A program made the translations under genes and the position numbers. The notes below the pieces were generated by a model. It was given only the letters and a program-made list of their open reading frames with translations, did no database searches and was not told the origin of the DNA. Shown here piece by piece: positions 62,196 to 64,000 of a stretch of 64,000 bases of DNA. The stretch spans positions 5,890,001 through 5,954,000 of the forward strand of contig NZ_CP060723.1 of NCBI RefSeq assembly GCF_014395225.1, read 5' to 3'. Position 1 is the first letter of the stretch. Every line of letters starts with the position of its first letter. This DNA is from Pedobacter roseus. GTDB taxonomy: Bacteria; Bacteroidota; Bacteroidia; Sphingobacteriales; Sphingobacteriaceae.

Positions 62196-62653
62196 TTAAT
62201 TTTACGGGCGGTTAAATAAGAAATCGGTAGACCAATACAAAAAATTAGGATTACAGCATTTAAAACAGCTTTCTCGTAGTGGAATGGTGTTGCTGGTATT
62301 TTGGTAAGCGGAACAATTATTAAGTTCATAACCGTCCAGACAACTAAACCATAAATAACTCCTGATAATATAAAATGCTGTTTAAGCAAAGCTATTTTTG
62401 TACTCGCGAAGGTATAAAGCAGCGTAAAGCTAAAGGCAATGAAATAGTGTAATGTTAAACCAATTATGGCTGTTTTAATCCCACCTGTAAAAGCTGCGTT
62501 CCCTAAAACGGCACTTGCGATATATTGAAATACACCGGTAAAATTCATTTTTGCCAGGAATATTACTGCCGCCAGGCCATCCAAAGTTCCGGCAATGAGT
62601 GAGATCAAAAATACCTTTTTTAATGAAAATGTGTTTTGGTTAGAATTTTCCAT
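62192..62653 (-). CDS. Unrecognised four-helix membrane protein, 153 aa
   Basis: ATG at 62651-62653. Hydrophobic segments at about 13-33, 55-90, 95-117 and 128-148, with a GTLDGLAAVIF motif in the first and LHYFIAFSFTLLY in the second. Conserved-looking DUF-type membrane protein of Bacteroidota; a name is not assigned. It converges with ispF with a 4-nt overlap and is preceded by the terminator of the glycosyltransferase gene. Confidence 0.75.
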   Translation of the reverse strand: MENSNQNTFSLKKVFLISLIAGTLDGLAAVIFLAKMNFTGVFQYIASAVLGNAAFTGGIKTAIIGLTLHYFIAFSFTLLYTFASTKIALLKQHFILSGVIYGLVVWTVMNLIIVPLTKIPATPFHYEKAVLNAVILIFCIGLPISYLTARKIN

Positions 62654-62715
62654 TAACAATAATAATTATTTTTAAATGACTTATTATTAATTGGTTATGT
62701 TTTTTAAATAGATGG

Positions 62716-62758
62716 GAAAAAAAGTCAAGTTTTTAAAAAAAAACTTGACTTTTTTTAT
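62716..62758. terminator. Bidirectional intrinsic terminator
   Basis: AAAAAAAGTCAAGTTTTT pairs with AAAACTTGACTTTTTTT: stem flanked by A and T runs on both strands. It ends the minus-strand glycosyltransferase transcript. Confidence 0.88.
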
Positions 62759-62817
62759 GTTGACTTCCGAAGTCTGCCTGCGATCATGCCATGATACTTT
62801 GGAAGTAAGCCTCATTT

Positions 62818-64000
62818 TTAAGCTGTTTGCTCTTTTACGTTACCTGTTCTTTTTAAGGTCCCCCATGTTTCTAACTCACCTTTTATCGCTTTTCTGAAAG
62901 AGCGGAACAGCACTACGTACATCAATTGTCTCCAGAAAAAACGTTGTGGGAAAATGTAAAGTAAGTTGGTATATTTCTCTTTTTCCATTCGGAAGGCAAT
63001 GGCGGCGAAGAACATATCTACCACAATAAAAATGATGTAGTAAAATAGCACTTGTCCAAATCCATTATGCAGGCTTAAAATGCCCGAAAAGCCGGTTAGT
63101 GTTAAATTGTTGATGGCACTTAACGAAAATAATCCACTTATTAAGGAAATCAGCATGAAAAGATCGGCAAGTGGGGAAAATAAAGGTAAAATGATCTGAT
63201 AAATCAGAATATTAGGCATGCCCACCATTCCAAAATAGCCATACTTTTTGTTAAGCAGTGTTTTTCTGTTTTTCCAGAAACTTTGCATTACTCCAAAACT
63301 CCAGCGGAAACGTTGTTTCAAAAGCATATTTACCGTTTCTGGCGCTTCTGTGTAAGCAATTGCGCTATCGCAGTTTTTAACTTTATAACCTGCTTTTAAA
63401 ATGCGCATCGTTAAGTCGCAATCTTCAGCGAGGGTATCGACAGTGAAACCGCCGATTTCAATGATTACGTTTTTTCTAAAGGCACCAATTGCTCCCGGAA
63501 CAACAGTAATGGTATTTAACAGGTCGAAGGCCCTTCTATCCATATTCTGAGCTGTAATGTACTCAATAGATTGCCATTTGGTAATGATGTTATTGGCATT
63601 TCCAACTTTAACCGTTCCGGCAACAGCTGCAATTTTTTCGCTATAGAAATAGCGCATCAGTTCGGTTACCGCATCATCTTTTAGTTGCGTGTCCGCATCA
63701 ATACAGATTACAAACTCAGAACTTGCTTTTGAAATACCATAATTTAAAGCTGATGCTTTACCACCATTTTCTTTTCTGAAAACCTTTACTTGCGGGTGAT
63801 TGCCAAAATGTTCGTTAATGATTTCAAAGGTTTTATCCTTCGATCCGTCATCAACAAAAATGAGCTCAAAATTGGGATAAGTAGTTTTTAAGAGGCTATT
63901 AATGGTTTGTACAGCCGTAACTTCTTCATTGTAAGCGGGAATAATGATACTCACTTGCTCAGAAGGATTGGCGATTAATTTGCCCACATTACGTTTTGCT
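62818..64000 (-). CDS. Processive family 2 glycosyltransferase, 5'-truncated by the window edge
   Basis: The frame is open to the window end, so the GTG at 63987 is probably not the real start. Catalytic motifs: VSIIIPAYNEE, FVDDGSKDKT, ICIDADTQL, the acceptor-side LAEDCDLTMRI and QRFRWSFG (QxxRW), followed by at least three C-terminal membrane helices. This is the hallmark of membrane synthases for beta-linked chains (PgaC, cellulose/chitin synthase types). The open N-terminus (AKRNVGK before the GT domain) fits proteins where further domains precede it, such as polysaccharide deacetylase, but that is outside the window. Confidence 0.88.
   Translation of the reverse strand, partial: AKRNVGKLIANPSEQVSIIIPAYNEEVTAVQTINSLLKTTYPNFELIFVDDGSKDKTFEIINEHFGNHPQVKVFRKENGGKASALNYGISKASSEFVICIDADTQLKDDAVTELMRYFYSEKIAAVAGTVKVGNANNIITKWQSIEYITAQNMDRRAFDLLNTITVVPGAIGAFRKNVIIEIGGFTVDTLAEDCDLTMRILKAGYKVKNCDSAIAYTEAPETVNMLLKQRFRWSFGVMQSFWKNRKTLLNKKYGYFGMVGMPNILIYQIILPLFSPLADLFMLISLISGLFSLSAINNLTLTGFSGILSLHNGFGQVLFYYIIFIVVDMFFAAIAFRMEKEKYTNLLYIFPQRFFWRQLMYVVLFRSFRKAIKGELETWGTLKRTGNVKEQTA

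Overview
The window reads as chromosomal DNA of a Sphingobacteriaceae-type Bacteroidota, most like Pedobacter. The basis is AT-rich intergenic DNA, start codons without Shine-Dalgarno sequences, promoters of the form TTTG-N18-20-TAnnTTTG, gliding/type IX secretion genes (gldJ, porV), a short NuoG, and the ExbB-ExbD-ExbD-TonB cluster typical of the phylum. The genus is inferred from gene content and style, not from a marker search.

Layout. 1-4 kb: the end of a small cluster of unknown purpose (a possible helical oxidase, an ATP-grasp ligase, a family 2 glycosyltransferase, a CapK-like adenylating enzyme), then a divergent HxlR regulator/SDR pair with an obvious operator. 5-7.3 kb: two copies of a tRNA-fMet/tRNA-Glu operon around an unrecognised gene. 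7.4-17 kb: housekeeping and accessory genes: era, a TlpA-like thioredoxin, der, two acetyltransferases, an atypical SDR, a histidine decarboxylase, an S41 protease, murQ, an unknown protein and a BI-1 protein. 18-23 kb: a SAM-I riboswitch followed by metH and metF. 23-26 kb: small exported proteins and a sugar MFS transporter. 26-31.7 kb, minus strand: thrA-dinB-thrB-thrC preceded by a Thr/Ile-rich leader peptide and a terminator, a textbook attenuator. 32-34 kb: pckA. 34-40 kb: the Ton energy cluster with a PstS-like lipoprotein and a TPR protein. 40-53 kb: all fourteen complex I genes nuoA-N in order. 53-58 kb: dedA, ppa, a CNNM/CorC protein, rsmE, a DUF4159 protein and a biotinyl carrier. 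58-62 kb: gldJ and porV without porU between them, then ispF. The window ends inside a processive glycosyltransferase gene.

Three genes are broken (ATP-grasp, SDR, metH). All four frame breaks are repaired by adding back one base, in each case within or next to a run of identical bases. This looks more like homopolymer under-calling than gene decay.

Most striking non-coding signals: the thr attenuator; the SAM riboswitch with a second copy of its P1 closing strand; and a family of intergenic hairpins whose two arms are degenerate short tandem repeats complementary to each other but with a different unit at each locus. One of these hairpins sits in frame inside metH. The only candidate for an undescribed system is the cut-off cluster at 1-4 kb; no CRISPR, phage, toxin-antitoxin or defence island was seen.
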